This document shows, one piece after another, positions 36,736 to 45,562 of a stretch of DNA of 64,000 nucleotides. The translations under genes were made by a program, and so were the position numbers. Every line of letters begins with the position of its first letter. Position 1 is the stretch's first letter. The notes under the pieces are model-generated. The model searched no databases. It was given only the letters and a program-made list of their open reading frames with translations, and had not been told where the DNA came from. Source of the stretch: Anaerolineae bacterium (GTDB taxonomy: Bacteria; Chloroflexota; Anaerolineae; Promineifilales; Promineifilaceae); assembly GCA_030425205.1 (NCBI GenBank), contig JAUIAP010000027.1, positions 1 to 64,000 on the forward strand, read 5' to 3'.

Positions 36736-37267
36736 TTTTTGTCAGTGCAAAGTGTGCGCTCGTTCCATCTGCGCTACTTTGTTTACGGTTTAATGTGATC
36801 GATTGCCCAAAGTGGGTAATACACCCCTCGATTAGGCCATGTGCAAAGTCGGCAAAGGGGCGTTCGGAACGATAGTGCATCTGTAATGTGTTGCCAGAGC
36901 GGACTGTCGTGAAGTGGGGGAGTTCGGCCGCTGGATATAATTTTTGTACTTCGACGTGGATGTGATTTTCGATGGATTCGAGAAAGGTAAAGGTGTCTGT
37001 AACACCTGAAAACATGTAGGGATAGCCGATGACAAATCGGCCGAATGCGTGTCTCCCAAATGTCCTAATTAATTCGGCCACAGCGGTTCCCGAATGCTGA
37101 CTTAACGCGACCACCAGCCGCACAAGCTCTTTATGCGGATACGTCCCCACTGCCGTATAGGCGCCGTCGTTGGGCAATGCCGCATCTTCAATAATCTGCT
37201 CACTCATCTCCCATCCATAGTCGTTTTCGACCATCTCCAGAAATTCAGTAAAGATAATTCCCTTCAT
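36728..37267 (-). CDS. H-NOX heme-based NO/O2 sensor protein
   Basis: 179 aa, stand-alone heme-NO-binding domain. It has the signature H-x-x-V-x-K-L-Y-P with the likely proximal heme ligand His104 (HVEVQKLYP, 104-112). The Y-x-S-x-R motif that binds heme propionates is at Y132, S134 and R136. It begins MKGIIFTEFLEMVE as in H-NOX proteins. It is sandwiched between a hybrid kinase and a kinase gene, with gene overlaps. The pair sensor plus kinase is a known NO-signalling layout. Confidence 0.93.
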   Translation of the reverse strand: MKGIIFTEFLEMVENDYGWEMSEQIIEDAALPNDGAYTAVGTYPHKELVRLVVALSQHSGTAVAELIRTFGRHAFGRFVIGYPYMFSGVTDTFTFLESIENHIHVEVQKLYPAAELPHFTTVRSGNTLQMHYRSERPFADFAHGLIEGCITHFGQSITLNRKQSSADGTSAHFALTKNE

Positions 37268-40200
37268 TTACGCTTCCCAATTTTGTACGCGACTGAATTC
37301 AGTCACTATTTTTTTTACAATATCCTGGGCTTGTGCAAATGCTTCAGCCTTTGCCATACGTTCTGCTTCTGCGGCAAAATTGGCGAGGGTCACTGCACCA
37401 ATGCTGCTTGCTGCTCCCTTGAGCGTGTGGGCCGCCTTGCGGATAGCCGCGGGATTTTCGGCCGATTCCAACGCCGCCACAAGTTCTGCCGACTCTTCCA
37501 AGAAAAATGGCAATAGCTCTGTTACCATCTCCTGCGCTAAATCATCATATTGTTCGCGCAGTGCGTCCATATCAATCGGTGGCTGAATCAACAGTTTACC
37601 TAACGACTTCGCACGCTTGAGCATCGCCATCAACGTGTCAACACGGACAGGCTTGGCGATGTAATCATCCATCCCTTCTGCGAGATACTTCTCCCGATCC
37701 CCTTTCAGTGCGTTTGCGGTCATCGCGACGATGCGCGGTCGTTTGGTCGGATGATTCGCAAGTAGCTGATGGGTTGCTGCCACGCCGTCCATCTCTGGCA
37801 TTTGAATATCCATCAAAACCAAATCATACTGCTGGCGACCAACCGCCTCCACCGCTTCCAATCCATTGCCGACGACATCGGCACGATACCCCAATCGCTC
37901 CAACAACCGCAATGCGACGCGCTGATTTGTCGGATTATCTTCCGCGATCAATATGCGCAGGGGATGACGTTTGCCAAGTTCGCGGTCAATTTCTGGCTCT
38001 GTGCGTGACACAGGCACAATCGTATCTTTGGTAAAAACACTCAGGAGTGCGTTATGCAATTGGGATGGTTTAATCGGTTTATTGAGGTAGGCGTAAATAT
38101 CCAGCTCTTGTACCCCCACTTCGTTGCGCCCCGCTGAACTCACGATGATTTGAGGCATATCGGGTCGTTGTCGTTTCAGCTCATGCGATAAGGTGATGCC
38201 GTCCATTTCGGGCATAAAGATGTCGAGCAATGCAACGGAATAGTGATTGCCAGCCGCGATCTTTTCGAGGGCCGCGTGACCAGAATCGGCCGAATCCACC
38301 TCCATCCCCCATGACTCTGCCTGTCGTTGCAAAATGAGCCGATTGGTGCGATTGTCGTCTACAACCAGCACGCGCTTGCCGCTAAACTGCGGCAGTGGAA
38401 CGCTCAAATATGCGTAACGACTGTCATTGACAGGCTGCACGTCAATTGTAAAGCGGAATGTCGAACCAACCCCAGCCTCACTTTCTAGCCAAATTTTCCC
38501 GCCCATCAACTCCGTTAAGTGACGACAGATCGCCAACCCTAACCCTGTCCCGCCATATTGGCGTGTTGTCGACGCATCCACTTGGCTGAACACCTGAAAC
38601 AGACGATGTTGCCGCTCAATTGGAATCCCAATTCCTGTGTCGCGCACGGCAAAACGCAGTTGCGCTCTTCCCCCCCTTTCTTTTGATTGCGAAACCGTGA
38701 CAACGACCTCCCCTTCCTCTGTAAACTTCACCGCATTGCTAACTAAGTTAACCAAAATTTGGCGCAGCCGTGTCACGTCACCAACCACAATGGCGGAGAC
38801 ATCCCCCTCATAAATGTAGGCGAGGTCGATGCGTTTTTCGGCCGCTTTTGGCGCGAGCAAGTCAAGTGCATCTTCAATGCAATGGCGCAAATCAAACGGC
38901 TGCATCTCCAAATCGAGCCGCCCCGCCTCAATTTTCGAGAAGTCGAGAATGTCATTGATGAGTGCAAGCAGACTGTCTCCACTATGCCGAATGATGTTAA
39001 CGGCCTCATGTGTTTCCACATCGAGTTCAGCATCCAACAACAAGCTACTCATGCCAATGATAGCATTGAGTGGCGTGCGGATTTCATGACTCATGTTCGC
39101 GAGGAATTCCGATTTGGCGCGCGTTGCGCGTTCGGCCGTCTCGCGTGCCTTTCGCGCGGCCGCCTCTGCGTCGCGCCGCTCAATCGCAGAACCAACCCAG
39201 CGGGTCAGCAGTTCGACAAAATCTTTGTCTATCTGATTAAATAGGACGTCACGTGGTTCGGCGCGTGAAAAATTGAGTGTCCCATAGCGTTTCCCATGTA
39301 CGATGATCGACGTGCCGATATATGATTCAAGCTGGAATTTACCATAGCAAGGGTGCCCGCGATGTTTGCTATCCCCCATTTTATCAATGGCTAGCACCGT
39401 ATTTCCCTCAATCGTTAGGTGACAATACGTTTCTCCAAGCTGAAAAACGGTCTTGGGTTCTAAGCCGCTTTCACTTGGCTGTGCATACTCAACGGTATAG
39501 ACGTTGTTTTCAATATGGCTGATGATCCCAAGCTCCATTTGCAACGTCTCTGTCGCCAAACGGAGGGCGCGATCGATTTGTGTTTCAATAGGGAGTGCTG
39601 TTTGGGATGTAACGCGAAAGAGCAGTTGTGTATACGCTTCACTACGACGCACCTCTTCAGTTGCCTCGTCCACGCGTTCTTCAAGCGTTGCACGCTCCTG
39701 TTCGAGCGTCGCGTGCAGGCTAACATTTTGCAAGACTTGGGTTGCAATCAGCGAAAAGCGTTCGGCAACCTCAATCGACTTGTTTGTAAAATAACCGCGT
39801 TCGGGGTGGGTGCAGACGAGAATAGCGGCATCGGCCGATTTGGTCAGCAGCGGAACATGTAGCGCAGAGGTGACGGGTACATCAAAGCGATGTGTTTGCC
39901 ACTCCTCTATCGCCGTTACGTCAAACGCCGCTAAAATCTCACCGTTAAGGATTCGCTTGAAGTAGGAACCAGGCTGCCAGCGATTATTTGAAAATGTTGG
40001 ATTGGTCGCCGCCAACGGCCATAAGCCGTCCCCCGATTGCATCAACACAAATGATTGGTCAAACTGCAAAACGGGTTGCAGCACGCTTAACATTTTGGTC
40101 AATAGCTGGCTCGAATCGAGCGATTGTGTCATTAAACGCAATCCGTCTAACAAGCTCTCTGTCTCGCGCAGTCGCCGCTCCGCATCTGTGCGTGTGCGCT

Positions 40201-40276
40201 CCAAATCTATCAGCAGCTCGTTGACCTTCTCTTCTGCCTTAATTCGTCTTTCTTCCGATACGATCAGTGAATCCAT
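37268..40276 (-). CDS. Hybrid histidine kinase: two GAF, HisKA, HATPase, two receivers, HPt
   Basis: 1002 aa, soluble. A short coiled coil is followed by a GAF domain (about 45-190) and a second GAF-like domain (about 215-380). HisKA has His about 395 (NMSHEIRTPLN); then HATPase, receiver 1 with Asp about 683 (LLDIFMPEMDG), receiver 2 with Asp about 823 (LMDIQMPEMDG), and a C-terminal HPt domain with His about 949 (AAHTLKGAA). It forms a complete internal phosphorelay. It abuts the H-NOX gene (stop at 37268, start of H-NOX at 37267), implying one signalling complex. Confidence 0.9.
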   Translation of the reverse strand: MDSLIVSEERRIKAEEKVNELLIDLERTRTDAERRLRETESLLDGLRLMTQSLDSSQLLTKMLSVLQPVLQFDQSFVLMQSGDGLWPLAATNPTFSNNRWQPGSYFKRILNGEILAAFDVTAIEEWQTHRFDVPVTSALHVPLLTKSADAAILVCTHPERGYFTNKSIEVAERFSLIATQVLQNVSLHATLEQERATLEERVDEATEEVRRSEAYTQLLFRVTSQTALPIETQIDRALRLATETLQMELGIISHIENNVYTVEYAQPSESGLEPKTVFQLGETYCHLTIEGNTVLAIDKMGDSKHRGHPCYGKFQLESYIGTSIIVHGKRYGTLNFSRAEPRDVLFNQIDKDFVELLTRWVGSAIERRDAEAAARKARETAERATRAKSEFLANMSHEIRTPLNAIIGMSSLLLDAELDVETHEAVNIIRHSGDSLLALINDILDFSKIEAGRLDLEMQPFDLRHCIEDALDLLAPKAAEKRIDLAYIYEGDVSAIVVGDVTRLRQILVNLVSNAVKFTEEGEVVVTVSQSKERGGRAQLRFAVRDTGIGIPIERQHRLFQVFSQVDASTTRQYGGTGLGLAICRHLTELMGGKIWLESEAGVGSTFRFTIDVQPVNDSRYAYLSVPLPQFSGKRVLVVDDNRTNRLILQRQAESWGMEVDSADSGHAALEKIAAGNHYSVALLDIFMPEMDGITLSHELKRQRPDMPQIIVSSAGRNEVGVQELDIYAYLNKPIKPSQLHNALLSVFTKDTIVPVSRTEPEIDRELGKRHPLRILIAEDNPTNQRVALRLLERLGYRADVVGNGLEAVEAVGRQQYDLVLMDIQMPEMDGVAATHQLLANHPTKRPRIVAMTANALKGDREKYLAEGMDDYIAKPVRVDTLMAMLKRAKSLGKLLIQPPIDMDALREQYDDLAQEMVTELLPFFLEESAELVAALESAENPAAIRKAAHTLKGAASSIGAVTLANFAAEAERMAKAEAFAQAQDIVKKIVTEFSRVQNWEA

Positions 40277-40315
40277 GTATTTAATCCATTGCGGTTTTCG
40301 ATGTGTACTTTACCG

Positions 40316-41512
40316 TTACGATTTTTCAAAAACCACCATCGAAATCATCAAGTTCCCATGATGATTTTCGCCATTATTAAAACAGCCTTGTTCGCCAAAT
40401 GTGAATGTGCCGATGAACGGCGCATCGCCAAGTGCTTGTTTAATCTCTCTCACAACAGCTTCCATTTTATCTTGAACGGTCAACATACAGCCCGCGCAGT
40501 AGATGACGAGTGCGCCACTAATCTGATCGGCCGAAATACGCCCCGCCCAAAGTGCTGATTGGGCCACACGTCCTGCCCGCTCGACCAAACTCTCAGTCGT
40601 CCCACTCATCAATACAATGTTCTCCCCCGCCTGCACGTTGGCAAATAGGGTTAGTGCGCCGTCGGCCGTCACCGTGTCAGGATGCGCGAGTCGATAGGTT
40701 GTGTAGTCGCTGCCCGTATTCACAGCACGACCGAGCGGGAATAACGTTGTATCTGCTAAAACGTTGCCGCCTGTTGCCAATGCGTCCGCAACCGTGCCGC
40801 CTGTCCAATCATTGTACAGTGCTGCGGCTGGTTTGCCGTCAATTTCATAGAGCGTGCGGCCGGTGGCCTTTGTGATCGTCCCTTGCGTCAGCGTCGTTGA
40901 ATAGCCGCTGTGAAAAGCGTGATGCAGGGCAACTGATGGATAGAGTGCCGTCATAACAATGGCGTTGTCAAAGCTTTGGCCGTTGGCAAACTGTTTCCAA
41001 TTGCCGGCGACCGTATTATCGGCCGAACTCCCTCCCGCAATCGGCACATTTGCACCGATGACGTCCTGAATCCCCTGCAATATCTCTTCCTCATGCCCCG
41101 GCGCACCACTCAACCAAACGAGCGCGGGTGGTTCGCCCATACGGCCCGCATCGTTAATGGCGGCGAGAATTGCGTCGGACCCTGCTTGGCGAGGGTTTGG
41201 CGAGAGTTGCGCTGAGCCAACCCCATAGCGACCCTTTTCATCCACAATCCCTAATAACGCCAGCCCGTTTCCATCATTGCTATGAAACCCTAGCTGTGTC
41301 ATCGCGCCTAAACAGGAAGTCGCCCCATGGAGCGAAACATTGGGCGCATAGTTGGCAAGTTCAGCCAACAAAATTGCGCTCTCATAACGTTCACTTGCGT
41401 AAACAAGTAACCAGCTTGGTTCTGTTCCCAGCTGGTCGTCTAGTATGTGGACGGCCTCTCGCAGTGCGATTGTTGTGTCTGGCTGTGTGCTAAACGCGGT
41501 CGCAAATTTCAT
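40316..41512 (-). CDS. FIST-domain sensor protein
   Basis: 398 aa from ATG 41512 (GGAG about 12 bases upstream); an earlier in-frame ATG at 41572 looks less likely. FIST N-terminal (about 30-195, AILLAELANYAPNVSLHGATSCLG...PIAGGSSADN) and FIST C-terminal (about 205-370) domains. FIST domains are thought to bind small ligands, possibly amino acids, and are often linked to signalling. First gene of the operon with the hybrid kinase, H-NOX and kinase. Confidence 0.85.
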   Translation of the reverse strand: MKFATAFSTQPDTTIALREAVHILDDQLGTEPSWLLVYASERYESAILLAELANYAPNVSLHGATSCLGAMTQLGFHSNDGNGLALLGIVDEKGRYGVGSAQLSPNPRQAGSDAILAAINDAGRMGEPPALVWLSGAPGHEEEILQGIQDVIGANVPIAGGSSADNTVAGNWKQFANGQSFDNAIVMTALYPSVALHHAFHSGYSTTLTQGTITKATGRTLYEIDGKPAAALYNDWTGGTVADALATGGNVLADTTLFPLGRAVNTGSDYTTYRLAHPDTVTADGALTLFANVQAGENIVLMSGTTESLVERAGRVAQSALWAGRISADQISGALVIYCAGCMLTVQDKMEAVVREIKQALGDAPFIGTFTFGEQGCFNNGENHHGNLMISMVVFEKS

Positions 41513-41812
41513 CTTAGTGCGCTCCAATAGTGAATCTTGTACATTTATTTGTTGATTGGCGATTAAACACATTACATCTAACAGAAATTCACCGCGCTAT
41601 TGTTGAGATACAGTCCCAATAACAGCGCGGCTAAACCAATACAGTGAGTGCAACAGGCTACCAATACGATTACAAATACAGCAATAGCTGTTACCAATAT
41701 CAGCATTCAGATTGATACATTGAAAATTTCTGTGGAACGTTGCTGCGTTGTTTCTCAGTTGATAAAAGGATAGGGCATAATTCTGGTGAGAATTCTGATG
41801 ACCGGAGTAACG
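41513..41812. promoter_or_regulatory. 300-bp divergent promoter region with hairpin
   Basis: This is the region between the divergently transcribed FIST and response-regulator genes. CCGCGCTATTGTTG (41590-41603) and CCAATAACAGCGCGG (41614-41628) form an imperfect inverted repeat. ACCAATA recurs at 41658 and 41692. It likely holds both promoters and a regulator site; no gene is seen. Confidence 0.4.
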
Positions 41813-42526
41813 ATGGAAATTAATGGATTGATGCAGCGAATTTTGGTGGTGGATGATAGTCGTACAGTGGGGATGAGCGTGCGAAAAGTATTGGGATCAG
41901 TGGACTATGCGGTTTCAACCGCGCTTTCTGGCGAAGAAGCGCTCGATCTCATCAAGAAGCAGGGCCTTCCACACCTTGCTATTGTGGACATCAATATGGC
42001 TCCCAAGATGAACGGCTTCACCTTTTGCAAAAAACTGCACGCCTTCTGCGATGTTCCCGTCATCCTCCTCACTAGCGACGACACCGAAAGCACCGTCGTC
42101 GAAGGACTTATGCACTACGCCGAAGATTACATCACCAAGCCATTCCGCTCTGGTGAATTAAAGGTGCGAGTCTGGCGCGTCCTCCAGCGCATGGGTGACT
42201 TCAACTACACGCTTGACCCGCTCATCACCGTTGATGAGCGCCTCCAAATCAACCTCCCCGAACGCCACGTCATTGTTGATGAGGAGACAATCTCCCTCAC
42301 GCCGACCGAGACAAAAATCCTCTATATTCTGCTCAAAAATGCAGGGCGAACCGTACGCACCGATTTCTTATTGCGCCGCATCTGGCCGCTTGATGAAGCA
42401 TTTGAAGACCGTCTCCATCCGCATATCTACCGCCTCCGCAAAAAGATAGAGTTGAACCCGAAGGAACCGCTCTACATTCTTGCCGATTGGGGGGTTGGGT
42501 ATACATTTCCGCCGCAAGGTGAGTAG
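41813..42526 (+). CDS. OmpR-type response regulator
   Basis: 237 aa. Start ATG 41813 has GGAGTAACG directly upstream; ATG 41786 is also in frame. The receiver has the DD pair (VVDDSR), a phosphoacceptor in AIVDINMAPKMNG with a slightly longer Asp loop than usual, and Lys in ITKPFRSGEL. The C-terminal winged helix (LTPTETKILYILLKNAGRTVRT...YGLT-like GVGYTF) is shorter than average. It is divergent from the FIST-kinase-H-NOX operon and is the natural receiver for that system. Confidence 0.88.
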   Translation: MEINGLMQRILVVDDSRTVGMSVRKVLGSVDYAVSTALSGEEALDLIKKQGLPHLAIVDINMAPKMNGFTFCKKLHAFCDVPVILLTSDDTESTVVEGLMHYAEDYITKPFRSGELKVRVWRVLQRMGDFNYTLDPLITVDERLQINLPERHVIVDEETISLTPTETKILYILLKNAGRTVRTDFLLRRIWPLDEAFEDRLHPHIYRLRKKIELNPKEPLYILADWGVGYTFPPQGE

Positions 42527-42600
42527 AGGATTTCCCCACTGCGAAATGGAGAGTGCGGGGAGGAAAGAGATTATTCTGCTGTCGCAAAAATTTTCTCTCG

Positions 42601-44205
42601 TTAAATTTTTCGGAGACGTCTTTTTCGATAGAGATAGAAAAACATTGCGCCGCTTGTTGCCATCACCGTCAACCAAAATGGCTTGAGAAAACGCGCCCAC
42701 GTGGGAATTGGGGTGGGGGTCGTTTCGGCCGAAATCACCTCCACCACGACCTTCATCTCTCCATCCCTATCCACAATCCCCAACTCCCGCTGTGGCCCTT
42801 TCTGCCACGGCCAGCGTCCCGCCACGCCGCTCGGCACATGCGTAAAATCATAGAGCGTCCACGCCATAAACCCAGCTGAATCTGTTTCTGCGAGCGCACC
42901 CAAAATTTTCGCATAGTAAACGGCTTGCTCTTGCTCGGTGTGTCCATTGGGGAATAGGGGGCTGTTCCATGTGGGAAGGCCAAACTCAGTGAGGACGATT
43001 GGGACGCTGACTTGCTCGCGCAATTGGGCATACGTTGTGGCAAATTGCTCGGCATAGTCGTAATAATGGAAGGAGACAAAATCGAGTTGGTCGGCGTGGG
43101 TGTGGGCATTTTCGGCCGATGCCCACCCAATCGTCACCCGCCCATCTGGATCAAACCGCCGCACAAGCCGAATCGTGTGCGCCAGCCACGCATCAACCGT
43201 CACCTGTCCGTTGCTGTCATAATCTAAGTCGGGTTCGTTCTTGATATCCCATGCAAATAGCGCAGGATGTTCGGCAAACGCCGTGACGACCGTTTCCGCG
43301 TGGCGATCTGCATCGGGCCATGACAGAAGTTGATAGTCGGCGCGGAAATCAAAGAGGGTGAGAATCACGCGCAGATTTGCTGCATCGGCCTGATCCATAA
43401 AATCTTGCACATTCTCCAACAACGCTGGCTGATCCTCAAACTGCTGATAGGGAATAAAAACGCGCACCGTGTCGAACGTCAACTCGCGCATCAACGCAAT
43501 ATCCTGTGTGATGATTTCAGGGTCGTACTCTGTCCAAAATAAATCCCATGGGGTTGCTTGCGGATAGTAATTGATGCCGCGAATGGGGGGCAGCGGTGGC
43601 TGTGGATATTGTCGCGCTGCATCTTCGATCAACGCCGTGCGCTGCCAGTGGCGCACTTTCCATTGTCCTTCTTCCAAAAACATGACGACATCATATGTGC
43701 CGACCTCTTCGCTATAGCCAGCGGGCAAAATTTGGGCGACGGTCGCGGCGTGGTCGGTGAAGGCGACGATGCTGCCATCGGCCGAATAGAGATGCAGCTC
43801 CAGCGAATGGCGTGTTGCAATCTGTTCCATCTCTAGACCGCTTTCTGTCGCCGCCTCAACCGCACCCAGTGCCGCACCCGTGAAGTAGGTTCCCAACCCA
43901 AATGGCTCCCCTTTTTGATAAGAGAACGTCAGTTGTAACCATGCGCGAATGTATGCTGCCTCAATCTGTGCGCGCGTAAAGGGTTCCAACTCGCGCCCAC
44001 TATTTTCGTCATCGGGTAACCATGCCAACTCAACAGGCCAATCGAGCGGCTTGTTTGGCACGATGTTGAGCGCAGAGGCGGGATCGGCTCCCTGTTGGAA
44101 ATAGGCCAACAGCCGCGCCGCTCCCACGGCCGCTGCCATGCCGATCACCAGCAGGCCAATCGCCATGGCGACCCAGATGACTGTTTTGAAGCGATGGCGG
44201 GTCAT
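42601..44205 (-). CDS. Membrane-bound GH5-like glycoside hydrolase
   Basis: 534 aa. An N-terminal signal anchor (about 8-35) and a C-terminal transmembrane helix (about 505-525) hold it at the surface. The region from about 200 begins IRGINYYPQATPWDLFW, typical of cellulase/mannanase TIM barrels. Likely catalytic residues are Glu about 323 (DIKNEPD) as acid/base and Glu about 406 (VLTEFG) as nucleophile. The N-terminal region (about 60-190) looks like a separate NTF2-like domain (SLELHLYSADGSIVAF...WKVRHWQRTALI). The substrate is unknown; it is grouped with a lipoprotein and a polytopic glycosyltransferase-like protein. Confidence 0.8.
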   Translation of the reverse strand: MTRHRFKTVIWVAMAIGLLVIGMAAAVGAARLLAYFQQGADPASALNIVPNKPLDWPVELAWLPDDENSGRELEPFTRAQIEAAYIRAWLQLTFSYQKGEPFGLGTYFTGAALGAVEAATESGLEMEQIATRHSLELHLYSADGSIVAFTDHAATVAQILPAGYSEEVGTYDVVMFLEEGQWKVRHWQRTALIEDAARQYPQPPLPPIRGINYYPQATPWDLFWTEYDPEIITQDIALMRELTFDTVRVFIPYQQFEDQPALLENVQDFMDQADAANLRVILTLFDFRADYQLLSWPDADRHAETVVTAFAEHPALFAWDIKNEPDLDYDSNGQVTVDAWLAHTIRLVRRFDPDGRVTIGWASAENAHTHADQLDFVSFHYYDYAEQFATTYAQLREQVSVPIVLTEFGLPTWNSPLFPNGHTEQEQAVYYAKILGALAETDSAGFMAWTLYDFTHVPSGVAGRWPWQKGPQRELGIVDRDGEMKVVVEVISAETTPTPIPTWARFLKPFWLTVMATSGAMFFYLYRKRRLRKI

Positions 44206-44213
44206 TTTTGAAA

Positions 44214-44284
44214 GGGTATTTGGTACTCAGTATTCGGTTGGACGAACCGAACATCGAATACTGAATACCGAATATCAAGTACCC
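44214..44284. repeat. Palindromic intergenic repeat with core hairpin
   Basis: TTCGGTT-GGACG-AACCGAA (44233-44251) is a perfect core hairpin. Outer arms repeat the words GTACTCAGTATTCGG and GAATACTGAATACCG in inverted order. The element occupies almost the whole gap between the glycosidase start and the lipoprotein end. The repeated word suggests a mobile palindromic repeat. Confidence 0.5.
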
Positions 44285-44299
44285 AACGCATGAAAAATA

Positions 44300-45562
44300 T
44301 CACCTGATCTCCAATTCTGCTTTCGCCGTTTGACCGCCGACGGTGAGGAATACAGTGTATGTGCCGTCGAGCGGGTCGGAAAGATAGATCGTTTCGGTGA
44401 TGCGGCCTTGTGTGGTTTCGGCCGAAATTTCTCGCACCAATCTTCCGTCTTGCACCAATAAAATTCGTCCTATACTCCCATCTGGCACAATTGCGCCATT
44501 TTGCAACGTCTCACTTGCAACAATCAGCGCATTTTGTGTTTCATCTGCCTGCAACGTCATGGCAAACGGCCTAACATATTGCGTAAACTCAAGCGTCAAC
44601 GGGGCACTCATCCTGTCGCCAATCCGCGCTGTCACACGCATCTTCTGCGGATCAGTGGGTGCAAGCAGGGTCGTTTCTGCAACACCGCCGATAACGATCC
44701 CCGTCAGACGGGATGTGCTTTTTTCTCCCAAAACAACAAATTCAACGATCAGTCCATCCGCCAACAGGTTACCAAAACGGTCATGCAATGGCTCAGTCTG
44801 TAGGGAGATGCGCGTGCGTCCATCCGCCCTGAACGTCGTGTCCATGTCGGCAAGCTCAATCTGTCGCACCGCTTTCGGCACTTCGCGCACCGCTGCACTG
44901 CTGCTGTTTGCCGTTCCCACCTCTGCAACCACCGCCGTTTCACCTGCCGTCCACCCGCTGCCAATATCGCGCCAGCCAACCCCATATTGTATCGTTGTCG
45001 GTAACCTTGCTTGCGTCTCATCGGGTCGTCGCACGGTATAGGTGATCGCCGTTCCGTTCTGCACCAAATTGCCAAACGCATCAAACGGCACGACAACCCC
45101 CATGCTCGTCTCATCGCCGCCCACGACAAGCGTTTTGGGCGCAACGAGCGGCGTGATTGGCTCGATGGGCGCACCTGCTAAAACATTGAGGGTGGTGAAT
45201 ACACCGTCTGCGCTGATTGTTGCCACCCCTGCCGTTGATGTCTCGACAAACGTTGTCGATCCCATGCCGTCGCGCATTTCGACAACAAAACGCCGTGTCG
45301 CATACCCATCGCGCCAAACCAAATCGACAGCGCGATCACCCTCTCCGCGCACGATGACGACCACTGGTTCCCCTGCAATGATCGCGCTGGCGGTTTCTAT
45401 TACAACAGGTGTATTTTCAATAGCGATATTTTCCGGCTGATTTTGGCAACTGACGCATACGAGCATTAGCAGCGTGAAGAATATGCAGGGATGAATCCCC
45501 ACGCTAGATTGAGCAGCGTGCTTAACCCGTTCGTAGAGGCGGGAATTAACGAACAAACGCAT
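44300..45562 (-). CDS. Probable lipoprotein with Ig-like beta domains
   Basis: 420 aa. After a basic N-terminus, a hydrophobic stretch (FFTLLMLVCVSC) ends in a Cys that fits a lipobox, giving a lipid-anchored protein. The rest is beta-rich with repeated G-x-x-T-x-x-L-x-V-x-A-G-A and V-P-F-D-A-F-G-N-L motifs, as in bacterial Ig-like (invasin-type) domains (about 55-330). Its start overlaps the end of the large membrane protein gene by 17 bases. Function unknown; probably accessory to the neighbouring glycan-related membrane proteins. Confidence 0.72.
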   Translation of the reverse strand: MRLFVNSRLYERVKHAAQSSVGIHPCIFFTLLMLVCVSCQNQPENIAIENTPVVIETASAIIAGEPVVVIVRGEGDRAVDLVWRDGYATRRFVVEMRDGMGSTTFVETSTAGVATISADGVFTTLNVLAGAPIEPITPLVAPKTLVVGGDETSMGVVVPFDAFGNLVQNGTAITYTVRRPDETQARLPTTIQYGVGWRDIGSGWTAGETAVVAEVGTANSSSAAVREVPKAVRQIELADMDTTFRADGRTRISLQTEPLHDRFGNLLADGLIVEFVVLGEKSTSRLTGIVIGGVAETTLLAPTDPQKMRVTARIGDRMSAPLTLEFTQYVRPFAMTLQADETQNALIVASETLQNGAIVPDGSIGRILLVQDGRLVREISAETTQGRITETIYLSDPLDGTYTVFLTVGGQTAKAELEIR

